Assembly: GCA_030681645.1 (NCBI GenBank)
Contig: JAUXRX010000042.1
Span: 124,001 to 188,000 of the forward strand
DNA length: 64,000 bases
Source: Archangium sp.
GTDB taxonomy: Bacteria > Myxococcota > Myxococcia > Myxococcales > Myxococcaceae
Direction: 5' to 3'
The position numbers and the translations under genes were made by a program. The notes beneath the pieces are model-generated. The model had not been told where the DNA came from. It searched no databases and worked only from the letters and a program-made list of their open reading frames with translations. Within the stretch, counting starts at the first letter, position 1. Every line of letters begins with the position of its first letter. Below, one piece after another: positions 45,447 through 53,741 of the stretch.

Positions 45447-47269
45447 GCGCGCCGCGACGGTCCCGGCCGATCGGCACCCGGCTCTTCTCGCTCATCGGCC
45501 TGGGCATGATCGCGCCGACGCTGGTGATCGTCTGGGCGGGCCTGGCCACGAGCCGCGAGCTGGAGGTGCGCACCCGCGCCCGCGACCTGCTGCTGGCTTC
45601 CGCCGCGGCCGAGCGGGTCTCCAGCGTGTTGGCGGCCGGGCTGGAAGCGGCCAACGCCGTGGCCACGCAGGAGCCATGGACGGCGGGGCCGGCGAGCCGC
45701 GAGCGCCTGCGGGCCGCCGTGCGCCGGGCGCACGTGCATCGCCACGCGCTCTTCGACGCCTTCTTCGTCTTCGACGGTGCGGGGCAGCTGGTCGCCGGAG
45801 ACACCGAGGGCTGGCAGGTCGACGGCACGGCGCTGGTCGCCGAGGGGCGGCGGCTGGGCCGCACCGGCTTCGCGGCGGCCCCCGCGTTCCCCGCGGGCCG
45901 GGAAGGGGTGGTGGCCCTGGTGCCGCTGCTGGACGCGCTGGGCGAGGTCCAGCTGGTGCTGGGGGCCCGCCTCGCCGCCGACTCACCGCGCCTGACCCGC
46001 CTGCTCGAGGACGCCGCCCCCGAGCCGGGACAGCTCGTCGCGCTCCACGACCTGACCGGTCAGCGCGTGGCGGGCGCGAGCTCCCCGGGCACCGTTCCCG
46101 ACGATCATCCCGAGGTGCAGCGCGCGCTCCTCTCGGCGCGCGCGCCGACGGCCGGCGCCTGCCGTTCCTGCGGCGGAGGCGAGGGCGCGACCTGGGCGGT
46201 GGCCCCGGTGGGCCCTGCGCACTGGGCCGTGCTGGTGTGGCAGCCTCTCTCGCAGGCCTACGCCTTTCCCCGGCGCCTCGCGCGCAACGTGGGGCTGGCC
46301 GCGGTGGCGATGTTCCTGCTCGCGGGCCTCTTCGCCTGGGGCGCGACGGTGAGCGTGACCCGGCCGCTGAGCTTCCTCACCCGCGCCGCGGGAAAGATGG
46401 CCAGAGGCGATCTCGACGCGCAGATCGGCCCGCTGCCCGGTGACGAGGTGGGTGCCCTGGGCCAGGCCCTCGAGGCGATGCGCGTCTCGGTGCGCGAGGC
46501 GCAAGCCCGGGTGGTGCAGCTCAACGCGGGGCTGGAAGCGCGCGTGGCCGAGCGCACCCGCGAGCTGCAGGACCTCAACACCGCCCTGGCCACCCGCGAG
46601 CTCGAGCGCACCGGGCTGCTGCGCCGGGTCATCTCGGCGCAGGAAGACGAGCGCAAGCGCATCGCGCGCGAGCTGCACGACGAGACCAGCCAGCAGCTCG
46701 CGGCGCTGTCGATGGGCCTCGACGCCGCGGCGGTCACCGCCCCCGAGTCTTCCCGGGCGGCGCTGGCCCGCCTGCGCGTGCTGGCGGCCGCGGCCATCTC
46801 CGAGGTGCATCGCCTCATCCTCGACCTGCGGCCCGCGGTGCTCGACGACCTCGGCCTGGCCTCGGCCATCGAGTGGTGCGCCGATCGCACCCTGCGGGCG
46901 CGCGGCGTGGTGGTGCGCTGCGAGTTCAGCGGCATGGAAGAGCGGCTCCCCTGGGAGCTGGAGACCGCCGTCTTCCGCGCCGCGCAGGAGGCCCTGCACA
47001 ACGTGGCGCGCCATGCCCACGCCGAGGCGGTGCTGGTGCAGGTGCAGCTGCGCGAGGGGCGGTTGAACCTCGAGATCGAAGACGACGGGCAGGGCTTCGA
47101 CCCGGCCAGCGTGCCCCCGCCGCTGAGCACGGGGCGGGGCCTGGGCCTGCTGGGCATGCGCGAGCGGGTGGAGTCCTTCGGGGGTACGCTGACCATCGAC
47201 TCGGCGGTGGGGCAGGGCACGCGCGTCCGGCTCGAGATCGTGCTGAACGAGGAGAAGCCACATGGGTGA
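45443..47269 (+). CDS. NarX-type sensor histidine kinase
   Basis: A 608-aa kinase. A first helix (LFSLIGLGMIAPTLVIVW) and a second near 285-310 (LAAVAMFLLAGLFAWG) enclose an extracellular sensor of about 240 residues containing a CRSC pair at Cys240 and Cys243. A HAMP region and coiled coil (VVQLNAGLEARVAERTREL) lead to a HisKA_3 domain, ISAQEDERKRIARELHDE, with the phospho-His at 412. The HATPase domain follows (AAQEALHNVARHAHA, IEDDGQGFD). It pairs with the LuxR-type regulator whose start overlaps its end. The CxxC in the sensor could respond to redox state or bind a metal. Confidence 0.85.
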   Translation: MSAPRRSRPIGTRLFSLIGLGMIAPTLVIVWAGLATSRELEVRTRARDLLLASAAAERVSSVLAAGLEAANAVATQEPWTAGPASRERLRAAVRRAHVHRHALFDAFFVFDGAGQLVAGDTEGWQVDGTALVAEGRRLGRTGFAAAPAFPAGREGVVALVPLLDALGEVQLVLGARLAADSPRLTRLLEDAAPEPGQLVALHDLTGQRVAGASSPGTVPDDHPEVQRALLSARAPTAGACRSCGGGEGATWAVAPVGPAHWAVLVWQPLSQAYAFPRRLARNVGLAAVAMFLLAGLFAWGATVSVTRPLSFLTRAAGKMARGDLDAQIGPLPGDEVGALGQALEAMRVSVREAQARVVQLNAGLEARVAERTRELQDLNTALATRELERTGLLRRVISAQEDERKRIARELHDETSQQLAALSMGLDAAAVTAPESSRAALARLRVLAAAAISEVHRLILDLRPAVLDDLGLASAIEWCADRTLRARGVVVRCEFSGMEERLPWELETAVFRAAQEALHNVARHAHAEAVLVQVQLREGRLNLEIEDDGQGFDPASVPPPLSTGRGLGLLGMRERVESFGGTLTIDSAVGQGTRVRLEIVLNEEKPHG

Positions 47270-47921
47270 GATCACCGTGGTCCTGGCCGACGATCATCGG
47301 ATCCTGCGCGAGGGCGTGAAGGCGCTGCTGGGCTTGTCGCGCGACCTGTCGGTGGTGGGAGAAGCCAGCGACGGGCAGATGGCGGTCGAGCTCTGCGTCA
47401 GGCTCAAGCCCGACGTGGCGGTGATGGACATCGCCATGCCCGGGCTGGGAGGCCTCGAGGCCACCCTCGAGATCAAGAAGCACTCGCCGCGCACCCGCAT
47501 CCTCGTGCTCACCCAGTACGAAGACCCGGAGTACGTGCGCCGGTTCCTCAAGGCGGGGGTCTCGGGCTTCGTGCTCAAGCGCACCGCGGGCAGCTCGCTG
47601 GTCGACGCCATCCGCTCGGTGCACGGCGGAGGCCTGGTGCTCGACCCCGAGGTGGCGCGCGAGGCGTTCAGCGACGCGGCGGCGGGGGCCACGCACGACG
47701 ACCCGTGGGAAACCCTCACCGATCGCGAGAAGGAGGTCTTCAAGCTCATCGCCGAGGGCAGCAGCTCGAAGGAAGTGGCCCAGGTGCTCGACGTCAGCGT
47801 GAAGACGGCGATGAGCCACCGCGAGCACCTGATGGAGAAGCTCCAGGTGCACAACCGCGCCGAGCTGGTGCGGCTGGCGATTCGCCTGGGCGTGATGCGG
47901 GCCGATCCGCACGGGCCGTGA
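47262..47921 (+). CDS. NarL/LuxR-family response regulator
   Basis: A 219-aa regulator. The receiver domain has LADDHRILREG, the phospho-Asp56 in AVMDIAMPGLGG and Lys in FVLKRTAG. The C-terminal LuxR HTH (about 150-205) has LTDREKEVFKLIAEGSSS and SVKTAMSHREHLMEKL. It binds DNA after phosphorylation by the neighbouring kinase and probably controls the cytochrome operon it belongs to. It overlaps the kinase gene by 8 bp. Confidence 0.9.
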   Translation: MGEITVVLADDHRILREGVKALLGLSRDLSVVGEASDGQMAVELCVRLKPDVAVMDIAMPGLGGLEATLEIKKHSPRTRILVLTQYEDPEYVRRFLKAGVSGFVLKRTAGSSLVDAIRSVHGGGLVLDPEVAREAFSDAAAGATHDDPWETLTDREKEVFKLIAEGSSSKEVAQVLDVSVKTAMSHREHLMEKLQVHNRAELVRLAIRLGVMRADPHGP

Positions 47922-47942
47922 AGGAGCGGGCCCCGCCGGGGT

Positions 47943-50045
47943 ATGATCCGCGCCGTGCTGTACCGCCGCCTCCTCGCACCCCTCCTCCTCGCCGCCGTCA
48001 GCGGCTGCAACTGCGGCGGTGGCGCGGTGCGCGTCGAGGTGCGCTTCGAGGGCTTCACCCCCGGCTGCCTCGAGGTGACGGCGACCGACGCCGCCACCGG
48101 CGAGGCCGAGTCGGTCGCGGTGCTGAAGGAGAAGTTCGGTGAAGGCAAGGCGATCATCGGCATCGGCGGCCAGGGCAGCCAACGCCTCGACCTGCGCGTG
48201 CGCTCCTTCGAGCGGGGCTGCGACGGGCCGGTGGTCGAGGAGGTCGTGCGCGAGTCACCGCTCGCCCTGCAGCCGCGCGTGGTCGCCGAGTGGGTGGTCG
48301 ACCTCACCTCGGTCGACGCCGACGCCGATGGCTTCGCCGCCGCCACCCCGGGGGTGAAGGGCACCGACTGCGCTGATGACGCCCCGGCGCGGCACCCGGG
48401 CGCGGCCGAGACCTGCGGCGTGCTCGACCTGAACTGCGACGGGCTCGCGGGCTGCTTCGATCCACTCTGCGTGGGCAACACCTGCGACGACGGCGTGTCC
48501 ACCAACACGCTCGACGTGTGCATCGGGGACGGCGGCTGCGCCGGGCGGCCCTTCACCGACTGCGCGCCCGGCACCTACGTCACGGCGGCGGGCACGCCCA
48601 CCACCGACCGCGCGTGTGCGCCGTGCCCGAGCGCGACCTTCAGCGCGACGGCCAACGCACCGACCTGCACGGGCTGGAACGACTGCGTGCCGGGGCAGTA
48701 CCTGGGCCTTCCTCCCAGCAGCAGCGCAGATCGCACCTGCCTGCCCTGCGCCGCGGGCACCTTCTCGTCAGTGCCCAACTCCACGGGCTGCGCGCCGGTC
48801 GGCACCTGCGCGCCCGGCAGCGCACCCACGATGCAGCCCACGCCCACCACGCCGCTCGTCTGCGGTCCCTGCGTGGCGGGGAACTACTGCGCGGGTGGGC
48901 TGGCCCCGGCCATTCCCTGCTCGAGTGGCACGTGGGACGACGACCTGAGCGCCGCGAGCGCCTGCGTGGATTGGACTGCGTGCGCCCCGGGCTCCGTCGC
49001 GTCGACCCTCGGCACGGCCACCACCAACGTCGTCTGCACCGCGTGCGCGGTGGGGAACTACTGCCCCGGGCTGCTGGCGCCGCTCGAGCCCTGTGCCAGC
49101 GGTACGTGGGACCACGACGCGAACGCCGCCACCGCCTGCGTCGCCTGGAGTCAGTGCGCGCCGGGCTTCTTCGTGACCGGCGCCGGCTCGGCGACGTCCG
49201 ACCGCGGCTGCCAGGCGTGCGCGTCGGGCACCTTCAGCACCGTGCCTGACGCGGCTTCCTGCATGGCCTGGACTGCCTGCGCGGCCGGCCAGTTCGTCAG
49301 CGTCACCGGGTCGGCCACCACGAACCAGGCCTGCGCCGCGTGCACCACCGGCTTCACCACCACGCCCAACTCCGCGAGCTGCACCGCGTGGACGGCGTGC
49401 ACCGCCGATACGTACGAGTCGGTGGCGCCCACCGCGACCAGCGATCGCGGCTGCGCGAACTACCGCAGCTGCCTCGATCGCCTCACCCGCATGCCGGGCT
49501 CGACCACGGGCTCGTACGTCATCGACCCCGATGGCACGGGCTCGAACGCGCCCTTCACCGTGACCTGCGACATGACCATCGCCCCCGGCGGGTGGACGGT
49601 GATCTCCTTCGAAGACTTCTCCACTGCCGCGACCGGCTGGTCCGACCCGCAGCGGGACACCACCTCGAGCTGCGCGATCGCCGCGAGCGCGATGCTCGGC
49701 GGGTACAACGTGTTCGGCAGCGGCGCCACCACCACCAAGGTCTTCCCGTTGTTGGGCATCACGCACACCCAGGCGCGCGTCGCGCTCGACTTCTTCGTCA
49801 TCGACAGCTGGGACAACGAGCGCGCCCGCGTGAGCGTCGACGGCACGTACGTCTTCGACAACGCCTTCAGCCAGAGCCTGCCGGACGTCTGCGGTGGGCC
49901 CTGGGGCGATCGCTGGCTGCAGAGCGTGGTCGCCACGCCCGCACACACCGGCACCAACCTGACGCTGGTGCTGACCACCACGCTCAACCAGACCGCCAAC
50001 GACGAGTCGTGGGGCGTCGACAACGTGTCGATCATGATCCGCTGA
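47943..50045 (+). CDS. Surface lipoprotein with TNFR-like Cys repeats and fibrinogen-like start
   Basis: A 700-aa protein with a lipobox (LLLAAVSGC). After a beta domain and a Ca-binding-like CADDAPARHPGA/CDGLAGCFDPLC segment, about residues 200-500 hold roughly eight Cys units of the form CAPGxY...TTDRxCxPCxxGTFS...CxxW, like TNFR or ephrin-receptor modules. Near 505 comes CLDRLTRMPGSTTGSYVIDP then CDMTIAPGGWTVI, the start of a fibrinogen-like domain, which continues into a lectin-like beta sandwich rather than a full fibrinogen fold. Eukaryote-like adhesion modules suggest prey or cell contact. Function unproven. Confidence 0.7.
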   Translation: MIRAVLYRRLLAPLLLAAVSGCNCGGGAVRVEVRFEGFTPGCLEVTATDAATGEAESVAVLKEKFGEGKAIIGIGGQGSQRLDLRVRSFERGCDGPVVEEVVRESPLALQPRVVAEWVVDLTSVDADADGFAAATPGVKGTDCADDAPARHPGAAETCGVLDLNCDGLAGCFDPLCVGNTCDDGVSTNTLDVCIGDGGCAGRPFTDCAPGTYVTAAGTPTTDRACAPCPSATFSATANAPTCTGWNDCVPGQYLGLPPSSSADRTCLPCAAGTFSSVPNSTGCAPVGTCAPGSAPTMQPTPTTPLVCGPCVAGNYCAGGLAPAIPCSSGTWDDDLSAASACVDWTACAPGSVASTLGTATTNVVCTACAVGNYCPGLLAPLEPCASGTWDHDANAATACVAWSQCAPGFFVTGAGSATSDRGCQACASGTFSTVPDAASCMAWTACAAGQFVSVTGSATTNQACAACTTGFTTTPNSASCTAWTACTADTYESVAPTATSDRGCANYRSCLDRLTRMPGSTTGSYVIDPDGTGSNAPFTVTCDMTIAPGGWTVISFEDFSTAATGWSDPQRDTTSSCAIAASAMLGGYNVFGSGATTTKVFPLLGITHTQARVALDFFVIDSWDNERARVSVDGTYVFDNAFSQSLPDVCGGPWGDRWLQSVVATPAHTGTNLTLVLTTTLNQTANDESWGVDNVSIMIR

Positions 50046-50067
50046 GCACCCGGAGTACGCTGCGCCG

Positions 50068-50958
50068 ATGAACCGAACCCACCTCGTCGTGTTGAGCGTG
50101 TTCGCGGTGAGCTGTCTGTCTCCGGTCGTCGAGTTCGACGGTGGCTCGGGCGGGGGCTCGGCGGCGGGCGGCGGTTCGGCGACGGGCGGCGGCTCGGCGA
50201 CAGGCGGCGGCTCGGCGACAGGCGGCGGAGGAGCGGCCACGGGCGGAGGCACCGCGACGGGCGGTGGAGGCGGCTCGTCGTGCAACCCGGCCTGCGGCGC
50301 CGGGCGCACCTGCTGTGGCGGGCAGTGCGTGAACACCGCGAACGATCCGTCTCACTGCGGCGCGTGCAACGTCACCTGCAGCGGCGCGACGCCGTACTGC
50401 GATGGCACCTCGTGCACCGCGCCCCCGTGCGGCATGGACGCGGGCGTGTGCGGCGCGGGCTCGAGCTGCTGCGGAAATTCCTGCTGCGGCGCAGGCCAGC
50501 TCTGCTGCGACGTGCAGGGCCCGGTGTCCGGCTTCCAGAGCTGCCACACCCCGACCCTCGCCGAGCCGACGTGCCCACAGGGCTGCGCGCCGCTCTGCGC
50601 GAGCGACCGGAACATCAAGAGCCACATCACCGCCATCGATGAGCGCGGCGTGCTCGAGCAGGTGGCCACGCTGCCGCTGTCGAGCTGGCAGTACACCAAC
50701 GATCCCTCGGCGACGCGGCACCTCGGCCCCATGGCGCAGGACTTCCGCGCCACGTTCGGGCTGGGTGACACCGATCGCGCCTACCACTCCATCGACGCGC
50801 ACGGCGTGTCGCTCGCGTCGATCAAGGCGCTCTACCGCATGGTGCAGGCGCAGCAGGCCCGCCTCGAGCGGCTCGAGGCCGAGAACGCCGCGCTGCGGTC
50901 ACGGGTTGAAGCGGAGAACGGTGCCGCGCTCCTCGACCGCCCAGACGTCTGCCGCTGA
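50068..50958 (+). CDS. Lipoprotein with S74 (endosialidase chaperone) autoprocessing domain
   Basis: A 296-aa protein: lipoprotein signal (VLSVFAVSC), a GGGSAT linker (about 28-70), a Cys-rich region (CGAGRTCCGGQC, CGAGSSCCGNSCCGAGQLCC) and a C-terminal peptidase S74 domain. The last shows ASDRNIKSHITAID (catalytic Ser-Asp and Lys), LSSWQYTND, HLGPMAQDFRATFGLG, YHSIDAHGVSLASIKALY and a coiled coil (VQAQQARLERLEAENAAL). S74 domains trimerise phage tailspikes and then cut themselves off. On a bacterial lipoprotein this is unusual. The last 20 codons overlap the end of the convergent propeller gene. Confidence 0.8.
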   Translation: MNRTHLVVLSVFAVSCLSPVVEFDGGSGGGSAAGGGSATGGGSATGGGSATGGGGAATGGGTATGGGGGSSCNPACGAGRTCCGGQCVNTANDPSHCGACNVTCSGATPYCDGTSCTAPPCGMDAGVCGAGSSCCGNSCCGAGQLCCDVQGPVSGFQSCHTPTLAEPTCPQGCAPLCASDRNIKSHITAIDERGVLEQVATLPLSSWQYTNDPSATRHLGPMAQDFRATFGLGDTDRAYHSIDAHGVSLASIKALYRMVQAQQARLERLEAENAALRSRVEAENGAALLDRPDVCR

Positions 50959-52086
50959 GCTGCCCCACACGCTCCACAGGCCGTACGCGGTGCCGCTGGG
51001 CACGCCGGCCCACGCGGTGCCATTCCACCGGATGATGGTGCCCGCGCCGCCCACCGCCCACACGTCGGAGCCTGCGCCCCACACCGAGTAGAGCGAGCTG
51101 GTGGTGCCGCTGAACGAGTTGAGCCAGGCCGTGCCGTTCCAATGGAGGATGTTGCCCGAGCCGCCCACCGCCCAGACGTCGCTGGCGGTGTTGCCCCAGA
51201 CGGCGAACAGGTTGGTGGTGCCCGCGGCGACCGTGTTCCACGCGGTGCCGTTCCACCGCAGCGTGGTGCCGCTCACGCCCACCGCCCACACGTCGTTCGC
51301 CGCGCTGCCCCACACGCCGTACAGCGTCTCGGTGGTGCCGCTCGTCACCGTCGACCACGCCGTGCCGTTCCAATGGAGGATGACGCCCGAGTGCCCCACT
51401 GCCCACACGTCGTTCGCCGCGGCGCCCCACACGCCGTAGAGCGCGGCGCCGGTGCCGCTCGTCACCGTCGACCACGTGCCGTTCCAGTGGAGGATGGTGC
51501 CCGCGCCGCCGACCACCCACACGTCCGTATCGGACGTGCCCCACACGTCTTGCAGCAGGTTGGCGGTGCCGCTCGCGGCCGTCGACCAGTTGGCGCCGTT
51601 CCAGTGCAGCAGGGTGCCGTTGTCGCCCACCGCCCACACGTCGGTCGCCGAGCTGCCCCAGACGCCGTTGAGCCACTCGGTGGTGGTGCTGGGCACGCTG
51701 CGCCACATCGCCGTCGCGCCGCCCCCACCACCGGTCGCGCCGCCGCCGCCGCCCATCGCCCCACCTCCGCCGCCGGCCGCTCCGCCTCCGGCCGCTCCGC
51801 CTCCGCCTCCGCCCATCGAGCTTCCCCCTCCGCCGCCCCCGGTCGCGCCACCGCCACCCCCACCGCCCGTGCTGGTGGTGATGCACGCGCCCGCGTTGCA
51901 GGTCTGGGTGGCCAGGCACACCGCGCAGGTGCTTCCGCCCAGGCCACACGATTGCGGCGAGGTCGCCGAGATGATGTCGGAGACGCAGCTGCCGTTGGAC
52001 AGGCAGCCCGTGCATTTCGGCGTGGGCGTGCCGCACGAGGAAGCGACCGCGGCGAAGAGCAACGTCAGGCGAAGAGCGCGCACCAT
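50899..52086 (-). CDS. Lipoprotein with seven-unit beta-propeller
   Basis: A 395-aa protein with a lipobox (LLFAAVASSC), a Cys-rich N terminus (CTGCLSNGSC, CAVCLATQTCNAGAC), a long Gly linker of GGGGAT type and seven repeats of about 38 residues around LYGVWGSAANDVWAVG and GTILHWNGTAWS. Seven such units fit one closed seven-bladed propeller, as seen in myxobacterial surface proteins. Binding of a ligand is likely but unknown. The last blade is RGTVLRFNP, and the gene's end overlaps the convergent S74 gene by 60 bp. Confidence 0.8.
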   Translation of the reverse strand: MVRALRLTLLFAAVASSCGTPTPKCTGCLSNGSCVSDIISATSPQSCGLGGSTCAVCLATQTCNAGACITTSTGGGGGGGATGGGGGGSSMGGGGGGAAGGGAAGGGGGAMGGGGGATGGGGGATAMWRSVPSTTTEWLNGVWGSSATDVWAVGDNGTLLHWNGANWSTAASGTANLLQDVWGTSDTDVWVVGGAGTILHWNGTWSTVTSGTGAALYGVWGAAANDVWAVGHSGVILHWNGTAWSTVTSGTTETLYGVWGSAANDVWAVGVSGTTLRWNGTAWNTVAAGTTNLFAVWGNTASDVWAVGGSGNILHWNGTAWLNSFSGTTSSLYSVWGAGSDVWAVGGAGTIIRWNGTAWAGVPSGTAYGLWSVWGSSAADVWAVEERGTVLRFNP

Positions 52087-52129
52087 GAATCCTCCAGGGT
52101 CCGCGGTGTACGCGAACGCGGAGGAGGTG

Positions 52130-52534
52130 TCAGCGGCGCGGACCGAGCTCGGTGAGCCGCGCGTCGATCTTGTTCTGCTCGGCCACGTTGCCCGAGTGCA
52201 GTTGGCGCAGCTTGATCAGCGTGCCGCGCGCGTCTTCCTTGTGATGCAGCGCGAGCAGCACGTCAGCGAGGTCCTGCAGCAGCTCGGGCGTGGGCGTGCC
52301 CCAGGCCTGCGCGCTCTTGAGCACCCCGAGCGCCTTCTGCGCAAAGCCGGCGTCCCGGTAGGCCTGCGCCGAGAGCCGCGCGTAGTGAACCGCCCGGGCG
52401 TGGAAGCCCTTCGTCCCGAGCTGGGTGGCGAGCTCCTGCGCGAGCCGCGCGTCTTTCGGATTCGCCTCGACCCGCTCTCGCAGGGCGTCGAGTGGATCCG
52501 GCTTCTTCGTGAACAACCCCCCAAGGAATCCCAT
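52130..52534 (-). CDS. Small TPR-like protein
   Basis: A 134-aa protein from the ATG at 52534. Helical repeats such as LRERVEANPKDARLAQELATQ, HARAVHYARLSAQAYRDAGF and QKALGVLKSAQAWG fit about three TPR units for protein binding. The N terminus MGFLGGLFTKKPDP is short and basic. It resembles the N-terminal part of the double-CNB protein at 58.7 kb. It is divergent from the CNB-GGDEF gene, so a common signalling pathway is possible. Confidence 0.65.
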   Translation of the reverse strand: MGFLGGLFTKKPDPLDALRERVEANPKDARLAQELATQLGTKGFHARAVHYARLSAQAYRDAGFAQKALGVLKSAQAWGTPTPELLQDLADVLLALHHKEDARGTLIKLRQLHSGNVAEQNKIDARLTELGPRR

Positions 52535-52645
52535 GGCCCTTGATTGACCCGGGCCAGATTTTTCGGCCACTCAGATTGACCCGCGCAGGTCGTTCCGCTG
52601 CGGTCAAACGACCGCTCGCAGGTCGGCCGAAACAGGGCTCGTGCC

Positions 52646-52721
52646 GTTCATCCCGAGCGGAGTCGAGGGATTGGCGCCCCGGCTCGCAGGAAGTCGCCCC
52701 TCGACTCCGCTCGGGATGAAC
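52646..52721. repeat. Palindromic repeat family B, complete inverted pair
   Basis: A perfect 24-bp inverted repeat, 52646-52669 and 52698-52721, around a 28-bp spacer. Core arms are CCCGAGCGGAGTCGAGGG and its complement. It lies in the 226-bp divergent gap between the TPR-like and CNB-GGDEF genes; nothing else is seen in that gap. Related arms occur at 215-239 and 59585-59670. Confidence 0.85.
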
Positions 52722-52760
52722 GGGCCCGTCGAGACTTCGGGCCATGTACAGTCGGGCTTC

Positions 52761-53735
52761 ATGTTTCCCCCCGACTCGCCGCTCTCAGCCTTCACCGCGG
52801 AAGAAGTGCAGGCCTTCTTCTCTGCCAGCACCCAGCGCAGCTGCGCCGCCGAGGAGGTGGTGCTCACCGAGGGCCAGCCCGGCGAGTCGATGTTCTTCGT
52901 GCTCGAGGGGCACGCCGAGGCGCGCATTCGCAGCGGCAAGGTGGTGCGCAGCTACGGGCCGGGCAGCTACTTCGGTGAGCTCTCGTTCATCAACCCCGGG
53001 CATCGCCGCGCCGCGACGGTGGTGGCGACGATGGCCACGCGCACGCTCGAGCTCGACCAGGCGAGCATCAAGACGCTGCTGGCCACGCACCCCCGGGCGA
53101 TCTTCACCCTGCTGCAGCGGGCCTGTGCGTTCCTCGTCGACAACGAGCGCAACCTCATCGCGGACCTGAGGCGCCAGAACACCGAGCTGCAGGAGACGAT
53201 CAAGAAGCTCGAGTTCACGCGCAACCGCTTGAGCCAGGAAGAAGAGACGGCGCGCACCGACGGGCTCACCGGGCTCTACAACCGGCGCGGCTTCGACGCC
53301 GAGCTGCCCATCTTCCTCGAGCGCGCGAGCGCGATCGGCAGCGGGCTGGCGTTGATCGCGATGGACCTCGATCACTTCAAGCCCGTCAACGACACGCTCG
53401 GACACGCGGCGGGTGACTTCGTGCTCAAGGGCGTGGGGGTGATTCTGCGCGACGGCGTGCGGAAGACGGATCTCCCCTGCCGGGTGGGGGGCGACGAGTT
53501 CATCATCCTGCTGGCGGACCTCAACGAGGCTGCCGCGAAGATGCGGGCCGAGACGCTGCGGGCGGCGATCGGCGTGATGCCGCACCCGGGCAACGACCAG
53601 GGCATTCGCATCACCTCGACGATGGGCGGCACGTTGTTCCGCGTGGGGGAGACCGCGGAGCAGTTGATGAAGCGCGCGGACGAGGCGCTGTACGCAGCCA
53701 AGCGCGCGGGGCGAAACCGGCTCGGCTGGGACTGA
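52761..53735 (+). CDS. Cyclic-nucleotide-binding diguanylate cyclase (CNB-GGDEF)
   Basis: A 324-aa protein. Residues 15-130 form a cNMP-binding domain (VVLTEGQPGESMFFVLEGHA, GSYFGELSFINPGHRRAATV with the PBC Arg). A coiled coil (about 133-165) leads to a GGDEF domain (DGLTGLYNRRGFD, DLDHFKPVNDTLGHAAGD, RVGGDEFIIL) with intact catalytic residues. It should make c-di-GMP under cAMP or cGMP control. No clear RxxD product-inhibition site is visible just before GGDEF. The adenylate cyclase at 62.7 kb could supply the nucleotide. Confidence 0.9.
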   Translation: MFPPDSPLSAFTAEEVQAFFSASTQRSCAAEEVVLTEGQPGESMFFVLEGHAEARIRSGKVVRSYGPGSYFGELSFINPGHRRAATVVATMATRTLELDQASIKTLLATHPRAIFTLLQRACAFLVDNERNLIADLRRQNTELQETIKKLEFTRNRLSQEEETARTDGLTGLYNRRGFDAELPIFLERASAIGSGLALIAMDLDHFKPVNDTLGHAAGDFVLKGVGVILRDGVRKTDLPCRVGGDEFIILLADLNEAAAKMRAETLRAAIGVMPHPGNDQGIRITSTMGGTLFRVGETAEQLMKRADEALYAAKRAGRNRLGWD

Positions 53736-53741
53736 GCGCGG

